The notes beneath the pieces are model-generated. The model saw nothing but the letters and a program-made list of their open reading frames with translations. It did not search any database and had not been told where the DNA came from. The position numbers and the translations under genes are program-made. From Campylorhamphus procurvoides (taxonomy: Eukaryota; Chordata; Aves; Passeriformes; Dendrocolaptidae): a DNA stretch of 64,000 bases. Below, piece by piece: positions 1 to 10,036 of this stretch (the stretch's first letter is position 1; each line of letters starts with the position of its first letter). Where the stretch lies: contig WBMV01006657.1 of assembly GCA_013396655.1 (NCBI GenBank), forward strand, positions 28,081 to 92,080, in the 5' to 3' direction.

Positions 1-669
1 GAGAACTGGCAACTAATGTTACTCATTTGTTTTGTTACACTGCAGAGCTTTAAAAAAGCATGTTCAATGTCTTTGCTCTTCTTAAGCTATCAGGAGTCTA
101 CTCATATGTCAGCACTATTCCATAGTCAGGTGATTCCTGTGGAACAGCTGTGAATCTGCATTTTTTTTTCATGAAGGGAACTTTTAGTTTGGAAAAAGTC
201 TGTACCTAATTAATGTCTTGGTCCTGAGGATAATACAAAAATCTACATTCAAATAATTTCTCAGTTCTGGATTTGTAGATGTCTTGCCAAAGGTAGTATT
301 AATAGAAATTAGAGGTTTTAAAAAAACTTTTGTGAGGGATTTGAGGAAAGTTTCAACTTACGTAAACTCTTTGAAGCAACTTCAAAAAAATTCTGTGTCT
401 TTTAGTTATTTCTTTTTATTCACACATTCAGAGCTGTTCAAAAGGTAAAGTAATGGAAAAGGGGATTTTGGTAGCTTTTTCCATTCAAAGCTGTAGGTTC
501 TTTGTTCTTGGTCTTCTGATGTATTTTGTCTCAAGTAAGTAGTTGCAGCAGCAGGTTTATTCCGTGGTACACACACTCACCTGTAACCGTGTATTTTTTT
601 TTTTTTAGAGAAGTGGGTCTCACTGAACAATTTCATTAAGTTAACCTGTAAACTTTGACTTCTCTACAG
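1..669 (+). other. EMSY: EMSY intron (3' part) with polypyrimidine tract
   Basis: This is intronic sequence upstream of the first visible EMSY exon. No reading frame in it resembles EMSY, and it carries a T run at about 594-606. It ends in a pyrimidine-rich stretch and the acceptor ctctacag at 662-669. The upstream exons, which encode the ENT domain and the BRCA2-binding part, lie before the window. Confidence 0.8.
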
Positions 670-843
670 GGGGAGAAAACTATTCAGGCAGTGCCAGCAG
701 GAGCAAAACCTGCTATCATCACTGCCACAAGACCCATCACAAAAATGATTGTTACACAGCCCAAAGGAATAGGGTCCACGGTCCAGCCAGCCACCAAAAT
801 CATCCCAACTAAAATTGTTTATGGGCAGCAAGGGAAAACGCAG
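670..843 (+). CDS. EMSY: EMSY exon (58 codons, phase 0 to 0)
   Basis: EMSY is a nuclear transcriptional repressor that binds BRCA2 and works with chromatin factors such as HP1 and the SIN3/KDM5A complex (known of the family). This exon encodes a Thr/Ile/Pro/Lys-rich low-complexity segment, with motifs such as AVPAGAKPAIITATRPITKM and KIIPTKIVYGQQGKTQ, which I recognise as the middle of vertebrate EMSY. The acceptor is ctctacag/ggg and the donor CAG/GTACAG. The length is divisible by three and both borders fall between codons. The frame joins directly to the exon at 1734 to give GKTQ-VLIKPKP, as in other vertebrates. There is no domain with known catalytic function; the region is probably disordered. 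Confidence 0.95.
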
Positions 844-1733
844 GTACAGTGAGGACCCATTTCTGTCTTGGAATGTACCCCTCCATTTTAATGGGAAGTA
901 AATCATTTTTCACTGTGTTGCCTCATTTGTTGCAGGATTGATATGTGTCTATGGGGAATGAGACTCAGTGGTGTAAGGAGGTGGCCTTGACTCGGATCTC
1001 TCAGGCACAGTGTTTGCATTTGTTAGCTCTTTCTGAAGGTGTGGAGAAATCCAAAAGGATTTACTAAGCCTTTTTCGTAGCTGAAATTGTCTGGTCATGG
1101 CTCTAGGTGCCTGTTTAAGTCTTACAGATAATGGTTAGATCATGAGCAGTAAAGATGCAAGTCTGGGCATAGGTCATCCATCAAATCTGACGTTTTACTG
1201 AAGTTTATTTTCTGCTCAGTGTCTGTTCAGGTTGTCCCTGCAATCTTGTGTGGTTGATGGGGCTGAATACAGAGAATCTGGCTCATTTCTGGGTGCTTTC
1301 AGTTTCAGCTTTTTCTCTGGCTGCACTTAGTATTTAAAAGAACTAAACTTTTATCAGATATAACATGCTGTGTCTCTTGATTGTTCAAGACTGTATTTAT
1401 GGTGGAGGTGCTTGTCCTTGTCAGTGCAGTGCATGTCCCAGCTCACTTGGGTAGCTTTCTCTTAGCACACCAAAGTGGTATTTGGTACTGAAAAGTGACT
1501 CTCTAATGGTTTATTGTGTTAAGTGAGAAGTACATTCTTGTGCATTGCCATTTACTTGTGCTTTGTGGCTTAATGATCAGTTGCTGAATTTAGAGATAGA
1601 CTTTTTAACTGAGATATGGATATTATGTCGGTGGTGCACATAGGTCTGTTAGTGGCACCCTGTGCTCTTGTTTTTGCTCACATCTGTTTTCCTGAGTGCT
1701 CTTACTATACACAGAATTTCTTTGTCTGATCAG
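844..1733 (+). other. EMSY: EMSY intron, 890 bp
   Basis: The intron has a GTACAG donor and a tctgatcag acceptor. I see no repeat family, RNA gene or conserved reading frame in it. Confidence 0.85.
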
Positions 1734-1932
1734 GTCCTCATCAAACCCAAGCCAGTGACATTTCAGGCAACGGTGGTGAGTGAGCAAACCAGGCAGCTGG
1801 TGACAGAGACGCTGCAGCAGGCTTCCAGGGTGGCAGAGCCAGGAAACCCAGCCCTGCCAGAGGTGAAGGAAGAACCACAAACCTACACCGACAGCAGCTC
1901 CTCTTCTACAGAGTCCTCCCAGAGCTCTCAAG
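1734..1932 (+). CDS. EMSY: EMSY exon with Ser-rich SQ cluster (phase 0 to 1)
   Basis: The exon encodes VLIKPKPVTFQATVVSEQTR, then LVTETLQQASRVAE and, after an acidic segment, a serine-rich stretch TDSSSSSTESSQSSQ at about 1890-1931. These are clear EMSY landmarks. The acceptor is tgatcag/gtc. The donor is aag/GTGTGT after a single base of the next codon (g at 1932), so the codon GAT (Asp) is split with the exon at 3178. The SQ dipeptides continue over the junction (SSQSSQ-DSQ). If the intron were retained, translation would stop at 1995. The Ser-rich stretch is likely disordered and a phosphorylation target; that last point is inference. Confidence 0.95.
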
Positions 1933-3177
1933 GTGTGTTGGTGGCACAGAAGACCCAAGTGGACTGTCCCCCAAGCACCCCAGGTTTCAGATAACTCAGT
2001 GTCTCCTTTCAGCACAGGTTTTTACCAGTCTGTTACAGCTAAATGCCATTGTTCCCTTATTTTATTTATCTTTCTTTTGAGCTACTTGCTGTGCACTTCC
2101 AGTACTCTGGAGAAGGGGAGACAGTGATTCCCTGCTGGACTCCAGCTTGTCACAAGGGCCCCTGTTCCTTCTGTGTGGGGGTCCGCCAGAGGCAGGCGGC
2201 GTGGCAGGTTTTGGGGGTTGTTTTGGCAATCTATGCTCTGCCACTGCCTTTGAGTCTGTGGAAGCACCTCTGCTGCATGACTGGAGGCTGCCACAGGCCA
2301 GCACAGATTCTGGCCCGTTTACAGGCGCGTACATGTGCACCAAGATATGTGTCAGACATGCAGTCCTGGTGGGAATGCTGCCATGGCTTCAAGCCATGAT
2401 ACAGCTCTGTGTGGAAGAGGAGCATAAATAATAGGGCTTAAACAGCACCCAGCCTTTGGCTGGGAGTAACCACAGAGTGTATTACTGCAGTAAATGTCTC
2501 AGTGAAACCTTTGTAATTCTTCTCTGTAATTCTGCAACTGTTGGTCTATACTGCCATTTTAAGTAAACTTTAAAAATTTTTGAAGATTCAACCAACTTAC
2601 CAAAATGTAGGAGCCATTAATTCAGGGTGCTGAATACATGCTGATCACCTGAACTGCTAAAACCTTGTGAAAAAACAGTTCACTCCAAGGCAAATTCAAC
2701 ATACAAAGAAACCTGCTGAACTTTGATTCTCCAAACAAAATCTTTTACAAAACACTAAGATACAGGGGGTTTTTTTGGTGTTTGTTTGTTTTTCTGGAAA
2801 TTGTTCATAACAGCAGCAGTGTTTTGTTTCAAGAGTCAATTGTAATCAAACCTAGTGTTGCAGAATCAGGGTGTGCGTCCTTGGCAGCAGTCAAAACTCT
2901 AATGAATAACTTGGCATAACCTTGAACTATAGCCCTGCTTTAAAGCCAGAAATGGGACAATAGATCTCCAATCCAAAATGTTTCTGTGATGATTTGAACT
3001 GGCACAGGTTGGGCAGAGAAGCTGTGGCAGCCCTATCCCTGGAAGTGTCCAAGGCCAGGTTGGAGCAACCTGGGATACTGGGAGGTGGCAGGGGGTAGCA
3101 CTGGACGAGCTTTAGGGTTCCTTTCAGCCCAAACCTTTCCATGATTCTGTGATGTGTCTTTGTTTTTTTGCAAACAG
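1933..3177 (+). other. EMSY: EMSY intron, 1245 bp, holding a CR1 tail
   Basis: The donor is GTGTGT and the acceptor gtttttttgcaaacag. Several overlapping ORFs of 60-118 codons at 2043-2431 share no recognisable family and read as chance. A CR1 3' end occupies 2997-3154, close to the acceptor. Confidence 0.85.
2997..3154 (+). mobile_element. CR1 LINE 3' fragment
   Basis: The stretch follows the 3' end of avian CR1: tggcacaggttgggcagaga, then ccctggaagtgtccaaggcc, a gcaacctggg segment, a garbled 'catggcaggg' segment and the terminal ttcagcccaaacc...atgattctgtgatg. It is 5'-truncated, about 158 bp long and in the same orientation as EMSY. Its 3' end lies 23 nt before the EMSY exon at 3178. Confidence 0.9.
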
Positions 3178-3342
3178 ATTCCCAGCCTGTAGTCCACGTG
3201 ATTGCTTCAAGAAGTCAAGATTGGTCAGAACATGAAATTGCTGTGGACACAAGCCCTACAATAATTTACCAGGATGTATCCAGTGAATCTCAGTCAGCTA
3301 CTTCCACAATAAAAGCTTTGCTGGAGCTTCAGCAGACAACAG
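3178..3342 (+). CDS. EMSY: EMSY exon (165 bp, phase 1 to 1)
   Basis: The exon encodes (D)SQPVVHVIASRSQDWSEHEI and then VDTSPTIIYQDVSSESQSA and TIKALLELQQTT, which are highly conserved in EMSY. The first codon is completed by g1932, and the last base g3342 starts the next split codon (GTG, Val). The acceptor is ttttttgcaaacag/at. The donor is acag/GTCTGG, weak at +3 and +4. The length is a multiple of three and the border phases are equal, so skipping would keep the frame. A CR1 tail ends 23 nt upstream. The conserved sequence argues that the exon is still used. Confidence 0.95.
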
Positions 3343-3618
3343 GTCTGGAAATGCATGAGATTGTCTAGGATAACTTTAAAGGTTATTTTTGCTTATGCAG
3401 CCCTTTGTAGTAAGTTTTGTAATTGAAAAGCATCCACCTTGAGTCAGCTTAATTCCTTTCTTCTTATCCTGTATCAGTTTGTTTGCATCTGTTTGTTTGC
3501 ATCTATTTTATAGTGTTCATTATCTATATAATTAAACCAGTGCATTTATATTGGAGGTTTCTTTCATTGTGGAGGTTTGTATGTTCGAGGTTGATTTAAT
3601 GTTTTTCTTCCAAAGCAG
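3343..3618 (+). other. EMSY: EMSY intron, 276 bp
   Basis: This is the shortest intron in the window. The donor is the weak GTCTGG. The acceptor is tttttcttccaaagcag. Nothing else is seen in it. Confidence 0.85.
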
Positions 3619-3774
3619 TGAAGGAGAAGTTAGAATCAAAGCCAAGGCAGCCCACCATTGACTTGAGCCAGATGGCTGTCCCAATCCAGATGACTCAAGA
3701 AAAGAGGCATTCCCCAGAAAGTCCTTCAATTGCTGTTGTAGAGTCGGAATTAGTGGCTGAATATATCACCACTG
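3619..3774 (+). CDS. EMSY: EMSY exon (156 bp, phase 1 to 1)
   Basis: The exon encodes (V)KEKLESKPRQPTIDLSQMAV, then PIQMTQEKRHSPESPSIAVV and ESELVAEYITT, nearly identical to what is known of vertebrate EMSY. The acceptor is ccaaagcag/tg and the donor ctg/GTAAGT, a consensus donor. It is a second frame-neutral exon with the same border phases as the one before, so the two could be skipped singly or together without a frameshift. The HSPESPS stretch offers proline-directed Ser sites (inference). Confidence 0.95.
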
Positions 3775-6562
3775 GTAAGTGTGTGACTAAGGCAGTGTGA
3801 TGGGGGGGTTGCAGCTGAAGGCTGAGGACTTAATTTTGGAGTTTTCTTAAAATAGGTTCCACTCTTACATTTTCACTATAATATTCTGTGGAGGAAATGA
3901 ATCTTTTCTTCCACTCTTGAGACCTTGTGCAGGGGACTGAGATTGCACCTGCACTGCCCGGGTATAAGGGAACATGTTTCTACCTGAAACAGAGGGTTGT
4001 TGCTTCCAGATGTCCCATTGAATATGTTTTCTGTTCGTGGATACAGAAGACAGACTGTCCCACTTGTCCTAAAGGAAAACGTCCAGTAAGGACAAAGTGG
4101 AAAATGAAGTTACAGGAACCATATCCTATTTTTTGTATATATTGAGAGGAGTCAGACCTTGAATTAGTTACAACCTATTTAGTCCTGAGTTAAAGCTAGG
4201 TGTGCATTTTGCATGCTATTGTTGCCCCCAGTTTCTTAATTTGCCAGAAAGCTTTGAACTGATAGATTTGCACTTTTAAAAAAAATAAATAATTCAAATT
4301 TTGGTTGGAATTCAGTACTTCACTTTTTAGACTCTTACCTCCTCCTGTGTGGACATCCATGTTGTATAAGTCCTTTTCTCTCTGATGCTCCCTACTACCC
4401 CAGAACATTAGGTGTGAGCCACTTCATGAAGGGATCAGATTGCCTGTTTCCCATTTTAATTTCTTAAGTCCACACTGTTTGGCTCCCTACTGTCTTTGGA
4501 AAATGAAAGCAAAAGCCTGTTGAAAATCCCCATTGAAAAGAGAAATAAAACTTGAATGTGTTAAATTGTTTAGGTACAGATCTGTAACTCCAGTGGTTTT
4601 AGTGCTAAGTGTCTAATCTGATATTTACATTTTGCTCTGTACCTCCTCTCCTCGCTTCCATCCCTTGTATGGCCTAAATTTGTGTTAAACTGGAGCTGGG
4701 GAGGATTTTATTGTTACCCTTTTAAATAACACTTACTGTATCTGCTTCAGTTCTGAATGTTTGAGTCATGCTCCCTCGGATACTTTTAAAACGAACTCCA
4801 AAGCACAACAAATAAAGTGCTCTCCAATTACCAAGCAGTTTTCTTCACTGACACAGATATTGTGCGTTAAGCTTCTGGCCAAGGTTGCAGTTTTTTACGG
4901 GTAGTGCTGTGAGAGTTGATGTAAAATAGGGCCTTTTGCAGGGAGGATGGGAAATTACAGTCAGCATTTGTCCTTTTCTGCAGCTTAGAAGCCATAAAAG
5001 TACAAAAGCTGAAAATTTCCTGGAGATGTGGTTACTGGTTGAAATACCAGGAGTTTTGTTAACATTGCTTTGAAATCTAGGAATCTACCAGAGGAGTGCA
5101 GGCTGCTGTGGGCTGAGTAGCAGCAGGTTCTGCTGCAGCACAGAACTGGTTATTTTGCTCTTAGATTTTTGTCCCCCCAGTTTCTGTGAATAATGTCAGG
5201 GAATGCAGGTAATTGAGTATTTCCCCTTTTTTTCATTTGTGCTTCTCTGGATTTATCAGAAACCCATGTAGCTGTATTTTCTGCTAAAAACTCAGTAATA
5301 AGATAGTAAAGAGCTTGTAGTGTGGTGTGAAATGTCCTGCATGCCCCTTGACCAAAGGAATAGGCACACTGGGATCTCCATGGGAGCTGCGATTCAGCAT
5401 GTGCTTCCTCATGAGGTGAAGGGAACAGTTCACACATCTCAGTGTCACCGTTTCTTGTCTGTCTGCAGACTCAGGAAGACAACACTGTATTGGTTCACAT
5501 TCGGAAGAATATCTACACAACCATATAGGTTAGAAACTTTATTTTTAAGTTAAGTTTTCAATTGTGTAGGAACTGTTGGGAGATATCCAGGATGAGTCTG
5601 GCGCAGCATGTAGGCCAGTACTGATGTAATTCAACTCCTTTCTTGGAGTGAGAATGTAGAATTACCATATTAATTCAAAATATGACCTTTCGTTTAACAT
5701 TCAGGAAGGTCACTAGAAACTTCTTAAGTTATAACTGAATTTAAACTTTGCTTGTTCTTCTTCAGCTATTAAATATTTCATAACTAAGAAATCCATTAAA
5801 GCAAATGTTTGCATATTAGTAGGGACAGGTATAAAATAATTTGGATTCATATCTTATCAGTGACTGCAATATAGAATGGTTGGTTTGCATTTTTTCTCAG
5901 CAGCACATAGTTTTGCTGTTGATCCACTGGTTAATTACAGACCCATCACTGTAGCTCTGTAACTCATACTGGATCTGTTCTCAAAAATGGCACAGACCCA
6001 TGACAGGGTCTTCATTTTTGGATCTGTCATTTCTGATCAGCCTCACTTGCTTTCATAGTACCCAAACATTTCCTGTGTGCTAATCTTCCAAATTTAGACT
6101 GTGCTCTGGAGAGCCTTTTCTGCAGTTTATCAGTTTATAGAAATTCAGTGAGCAGACCTTGCTGTTCTTAATTGCAGTCAATCATGGAGGTGCTTTTAAC
6201 AGTGTAAAACCAGAATAACTTGTGCTCCACATGTTATTCTGGTGCTGTATAAAGAGCCCAGCTGAAGATCAAGTATAAGCTCTGCTTGCGGAGTTGGTGT
6301 ATTGGGAGAGGGAAGCCAGAGGAGGTTTGGACCAAGTGTGGTTACTCAGGAAACAGAGACAAAAGCAAACCCTCCAAGCTGCTCTGTGAGGAGGTTTCTC
6401 AGAATAGCTGTGCCCTCTGAGGCTGAAGCAAACAGAGAGACCTTGTTCATGCTGAGCCATTTCTCGCTCATACGTGCTTCCAGCCGAGGCTTAGCTGCAA
6501 AGTGAGCAGGTGACGGCCCTGCAGTGAGCCCTGGAGAAGTGGCACTGACTCTTTCCTTGCAG
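3775..6562 (+). other. EMSY: EMSY intron, 2.8 kb
   Basis: This is the longest EMSY intron in the window. It contains A/T-rich sequence and no clear CR1 copy. A 72-codon Cys-containing ORF at 3927-4145 has no family resemblance and no splice context that I can support. The acceptor is actctttccttgcag. Confidence 0.8.
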
Positions 6563-6711
6563 TGAGCCATCGGGCACCGCCGCCGCCAGCGCAGCCACCG
6601 CGGACCCTGCTGCAGCATGTGGCGCAGTCGCAGACAGCAACGCAGACCTCTGTGGTGGTGAAATCCATCCCCGCATCCTCCACAGGCGCCATTACACATA
6701 TCATGCAGCAG
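6563..6711 (+). CDS. EMSY: EMSY exon with proline run (phase 1 to 0)
   Basis: With the carried-over g this exon gives 50 codons: (V)SHRAPPPPAQPPRTLLQHVA, then QSQTATQTSVVVKSIPASS and GAITHIMQQ. The last part is a strong EMSY match. The APPPPAQPP segment is proline-rich and built from GC-rich codons (gcaccgccgccgccagcgcag). The acceptor is ccttgcag/tg. The donor is cagcag/GTTGGA, which departs from consensus at +3 and +4. The frame continues into ALSSHTAFTKH at 8113. No catalytic or folded domain is evident. Confidence 0.95.
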
Positions 6712-8112
6712 GTTGGACCCTTTCTTCTCCCAGCAGTCTGTAAAGAGCAGGAGGTTCTGTAAATCATATAGGGCCAGGGCTTGTTCTGAAGGAATGTCAT
6801 GTTGCTGCCTCCGAAAAGGTTCAGTATGTGGGCAAATTAAGAATTGAAATATTACTTTAAGGGCTGTAAGGTGAAGGAGGACAGGTTTAGATTGGATATT
6901 AGGAAGACATTCTTTACTCTAAGGGTGGTGGGGCCCTGGCACAGGTTGTCCAGAGAAGCTGTGGCTGCCCCATCCCTGGAAGTGTCCAAGGCCAGGTTGG
7001 ACGGGGCTTGGAGCAACCTCGGCTAGTCTGGTGGATGGTGTCCCTGCACATGGCAGGGGTGGGGCTGCACAGGCTTTAAGGTCCCTCTCGACCCAAACCG
7101 TTCTGTGATTGTGTTTCGATGGTGAGGGTGTTTGTTGTATTGCAAGGGCTTAGGCCCTTTGTGATGTTGGTGGTAGTGCAGGGGGAAAAGGGCTAAACAG
7201 AATCTGGGCAGTACACAGAGCACACAGGGCTGTTTCCATTTGAGGCCTTCACTGGTGAAAAGGCAAAGTTCTCTGAATCAGAAAGTCTGATCATATTTAG
7301 ATCAGTACCATGAGGATCCCAAATACTTCAAACAAACAGTGCAAATCTCACTGAAGCCACTGTGATGCCTTTGATCGAGATGTGCTCAGCTCTGCAGTGC
7401 TCAGAGTTCTGGGCACTTGGGCTGTGCTCCAGACAGCTCTAAACCCCCGGCTGGGAGTGGGTTTGCATGGCTATTGGAGGAGGCTGCCTCACCTTGCTGA
7501 GGCCATTTGTCAGTGGCTCTGCACTGTGGTGTGCAAAGTGTAAGTTGCTCACCCCCTCAAATCCCTCAGAAAATCAGACGTTTGTGCAATTCCCAAGAAA
7601 AATTGCAATACAATTTTGAGAAAGGAAGGAGAAGGGAGGATCTCTGTGGAAATAAGGTGGACTGTAGATATATGGGGACCTGCAGAAGAAATCATGGAGA
7701 AGATGACTAGGCTTTCAAGAGACTGAATAAAAATTGTGCAGAGAGACTCCATTTTTAACATGGAGCTACCGGTTCAGCCACCGACTACTCCCTGCTACTC
7801 CACATCCGACTGCCAAGAAACCCTGGGGGGCTTTGGACCTCAGTCTGACTAAAGTGAGGTCTACAAAATCCCCCTGAGGATTAGTTATGCAGTTAGTGTT
7901 CTCAGTAGAGACGTATCACAGTTTAACATGGTAGCTATTAATTGCTTATGTATTGTGGAATCTCCATGTAAGAATATCTTTTGGGATGAATTGGGAGTCT
8001 GTAATGGTAAATTATTAGTTAAAATAGTCCATTTAAAATACTAAAGACTGTTTCTAGATTGTATATTCTTATATTTTTCTTCACTAACTTCCTCTAATTT
8101 CTTCTTCTTAAG
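6712..8112 (+). other. EMSY: EMSY intron, 1.4 kb, holding a CR1 fragment
   Basis: The donor is GTTGGA and the acceptor tttcttcttcttaag. It contains a CR1 fragment at 6861-7113 and an unassigned block at about 7570-7890 that differs in texture, with several CpGs around 7768-7812 and an AATAAA at about 7725. No coding frame fits EMSY. Confidence 0.8.
6861..7113 (+). mobile_element. CR1 LINE 3' fragment
   Basis: This is a longer CR1 tail. It starts at gggctgtaaggtgaaggagg and runs through acaggtttagattggatatt, the 'aagacattctttact' segment, ccctggaagtgtccaaggcc, a gacggggcttggagcaacct segment and the terminal ccctctcgacccaaaccgtt ctgtgattgtg. It is 5'-truncated and co-oriented with EMSY. Confidence 0.93.
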
Positions 8113-8676
8113 GCCTTAAGCAGTCACACTGCATTTACAAAACACAGTGAACAACTTGGAACTGAGGAGGGAGAAGTGGAAGAGATGGACACCTTAGATC
8201 CTCAGACTGGCCTGTTCTACAGATCTCCCCTGACACAATCACAGACACAAAAGCAGCAAAAACTGAGTCAGCCACAGCTGGAACAGACTCAACTGCAAGT
8301 GAAAACTCTTCAGTGTTTCCAGACTAAGCAGAAGCAGACAATCCACCTGCAGGCCGATCAGATCCAGCACAAACTCCCACAAATGCCCCAGCTTTCCATA
8401 AGACATCAAAAGCTAACCCCCCTGCAGCAAGAGCAAGCACAGAGCAAGCCAGATGCACAGCACCCCCCCCACCATATGATGGCCAAAGAGAGGCAACTCC
8501 CCACCTTAGTGGCACAGCCACAGCAAACTGTAGTGCAGGTGCTGGCAGTAAAAACCACGCAGCAGCTGCCCAAACTGCAACAGGCACCAACGGCACAAAA
8601 AATCTACGTGCAACCCCAGCCCCCCCCGAGCCAAATGCAGCTCCCTGCCTCTTCAGAGAAGCAGCCAGCAAGCCAG
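8113..8676 (+). CDS. EMSY: EMSY large Gln-rich exon (188 codons)
   Basis: The exon encodes ALSSHTAFTKHSEQL, an acidic GTEEGEVEEMDTLDPQTGLF and then a long glutamine-rich segment (KQQKLSQPQLEQTQLQVKTL, LQADQIQHKLPQMPQLSIRH, TTQQLPKLQQ) ending in SSEKQPASQ. This is the Gln-rich C-terminal part of EMSY. The acceptor is ttcttaag/gcc (an AAG acceptor) and the donor cag/GTAACG. Both borders are phase 0 and the length is divisible by three. Local runs of Pro (QPQPPPSQ) and a PPHHMM segment around 8463-8480 look lineage-specific. The composition is that of a disordered transcription-factor tail. Confidence 0.96.
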
Positions 8677-9514
8677 GTAACGGAATATTGATAGCATGCA
8701 CATCCTGCTGTTCAGGCAAAATAACCCAGCCAACCCTGGGCTGTAGCAGTGTTTTGTCCTGGAACGACAGAACTCCTCATTCCGCTGGTGTTAATTATCA
8801 GAAGGTTGGCACTAGGAAAGAAAAGCACATGTTACAGGGGAAAGATCCACAGAGCTCACAAACATGTTTTGTTGGACAGTTCTTATTAATTCAGCCACCA
8901 CTGGTGCATGGAATTTGTCCCTAGTTATTTTCTTTTAATTTGTAGGTATGACACATTATTAATTTCCATTCCCATAGCACTTTTTATTTCTGTGGAAATA
9001 AAGATGGATACACTGCAGTCTCCTAAGGCTCTCCATTGTTCCTCTTTTATTGTAGTTTACATCTTCCTGAAGCTATATGGCTTCCATGTACAGGAGTAAT
9101 TTGATTTTCCTTGGGAGGGAAAAATGTAAAGACTGAGGAACATGGAAATGAAATGTATTTTAACTAACTCCAGAAAGGTACAATTTTATTTGGTTTTGGC
9201 CCTTTCAGGAATACATGTGAAAACTAGAGGCTTTAGCAGACATCCTGTGGGGCTATCAATCCCAAAGGAAAATGAGGCTGCTGTGGTATTATACTGCTAC
9301 AATCCTTATCTAGCAGCCAAAAAGCTGCTTTTCCCCAGGCTTCAATTAACTGTTGCCCTATCATTGCTAATTCCTTTGTTAAAATACTGAGTTTCAACTG
9401 TCTTCCTAACAGCAAGTATGTTGTTTGTGCTATTCTGTCCTTGGAAATATTGATTAGGTTTTCAATTGAAAAAAATATTAACTGTAATATGCACAACAAA
9501 AATTTGATTTTCAG
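8677..9514 (+). other. EMSY: EMSY intron, 838 bp
   Basis: The donor is GTAACG and the acceptor aatttgattttcag. The sequence is AT-leaning and I see no recognised repeat or gene in it. Confidence 0.85.
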
Positions 9515-10036
9515 GTGCAACATCCAACTCTAATGCAAGAATCCACTGTTACAGAGATAACTTTTGAGGGGCGTCAGCCTCCTTTTGTTTCAGAGGTAGC
9601 AGGTGGCAGTTCTGTGCCCCAGCTGGCACTGCTGGTTACCAGCCTATTTCCCATGCAGGCACCCCCGGAGGCAGCAGTAGCAGATATTTTGAGAGTGTCT
9701 ATGGTGGAAGCTCAGATTGATGCAAACATAGAACACACGGTAGTGGATCCCCCAAACAAGGCCACGTCCACTAGTAAAGTCTCTAGTGAAGCAGAGTCAT
9801 CACCTTGTCCCCAGGTGCCACGGGTGGCTGCTCTAGGGACAACGGCAACTTCCATCCCCCAGCAACAGCCACGGACAGAGCCCAGCCCAGATTCTCCTGC
9901 TGCTGCTCCTGCTGCTGCTCCTGCTGGGACAGAGAGGAAACCTGATGCACAAGGAGTGCCTCCAACGAACCAGTTTGTACACATTCAGAATCTTTCACAA
10001 AAGAAAGCCGAAGAGAGCTCATCAGAAATTGTCCAG
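9515..10036 (+). CDS. EMSY: EMSY fast-evolving exon with Ala/Pro repeat (174 codons)
   Basis: The exon starts VQHPTLMQESTVTEITFEGR and continues QPPFVSEVAGGSSVPQLAL. Later landmarks are MVEAQIDANIEHTVVDPPNK and, near the end, QFVHIQNLSQKKAEESSSEI. Both kinds identify EMSY, but the stretch between them (about 9780-9960) aligns poorly with what I know of mammalian EMSY. That stretch includes an AAAPAAAPAG run written by a ctgctgctcct-type repeat at about 9897-9926. The acceptor is gattttcag/gtg and the donor cag/GTAAGA. Phase is 0 at both ends. Reading past the donor would add eight codons before a stop. Confidence 0.94.
9897..9926 (+). repeat. In-frame (GCT)n/CCT coding repeat
   Basis: The run is ctgctgctgctcctgctgctgctcctgctg, read in frame as alternating Ala triplets and Pro inside EMSY. 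It is short and imperfect. It is likely a site of length variation between individuals or species (inference). Confidence 0.75.

Noticed and set aside
2043..2431. Overlapping ORFs on both strands in the EMSY intron after 1932
   Set aside because: They are open in several frames at once with no family features. They are chance ORFs in a GC-richer stretch.
3927..4145. 72-codon ORF with several Cys (CPTCPKG) inside an EMSY intron
   Set aside because: It has no match to EMSY or a known zinc-finger pattern and no convincing acceptor/donor pair. The EMSY frame joins perfectly without it.
8324..8719. 131-codon minus-strand ORF opposite the Gln-rich EMSY exon
   Set aside because: It is an antisense shadow: CAG/CTG-rich coding sequence lacks stops on the reverse strand.
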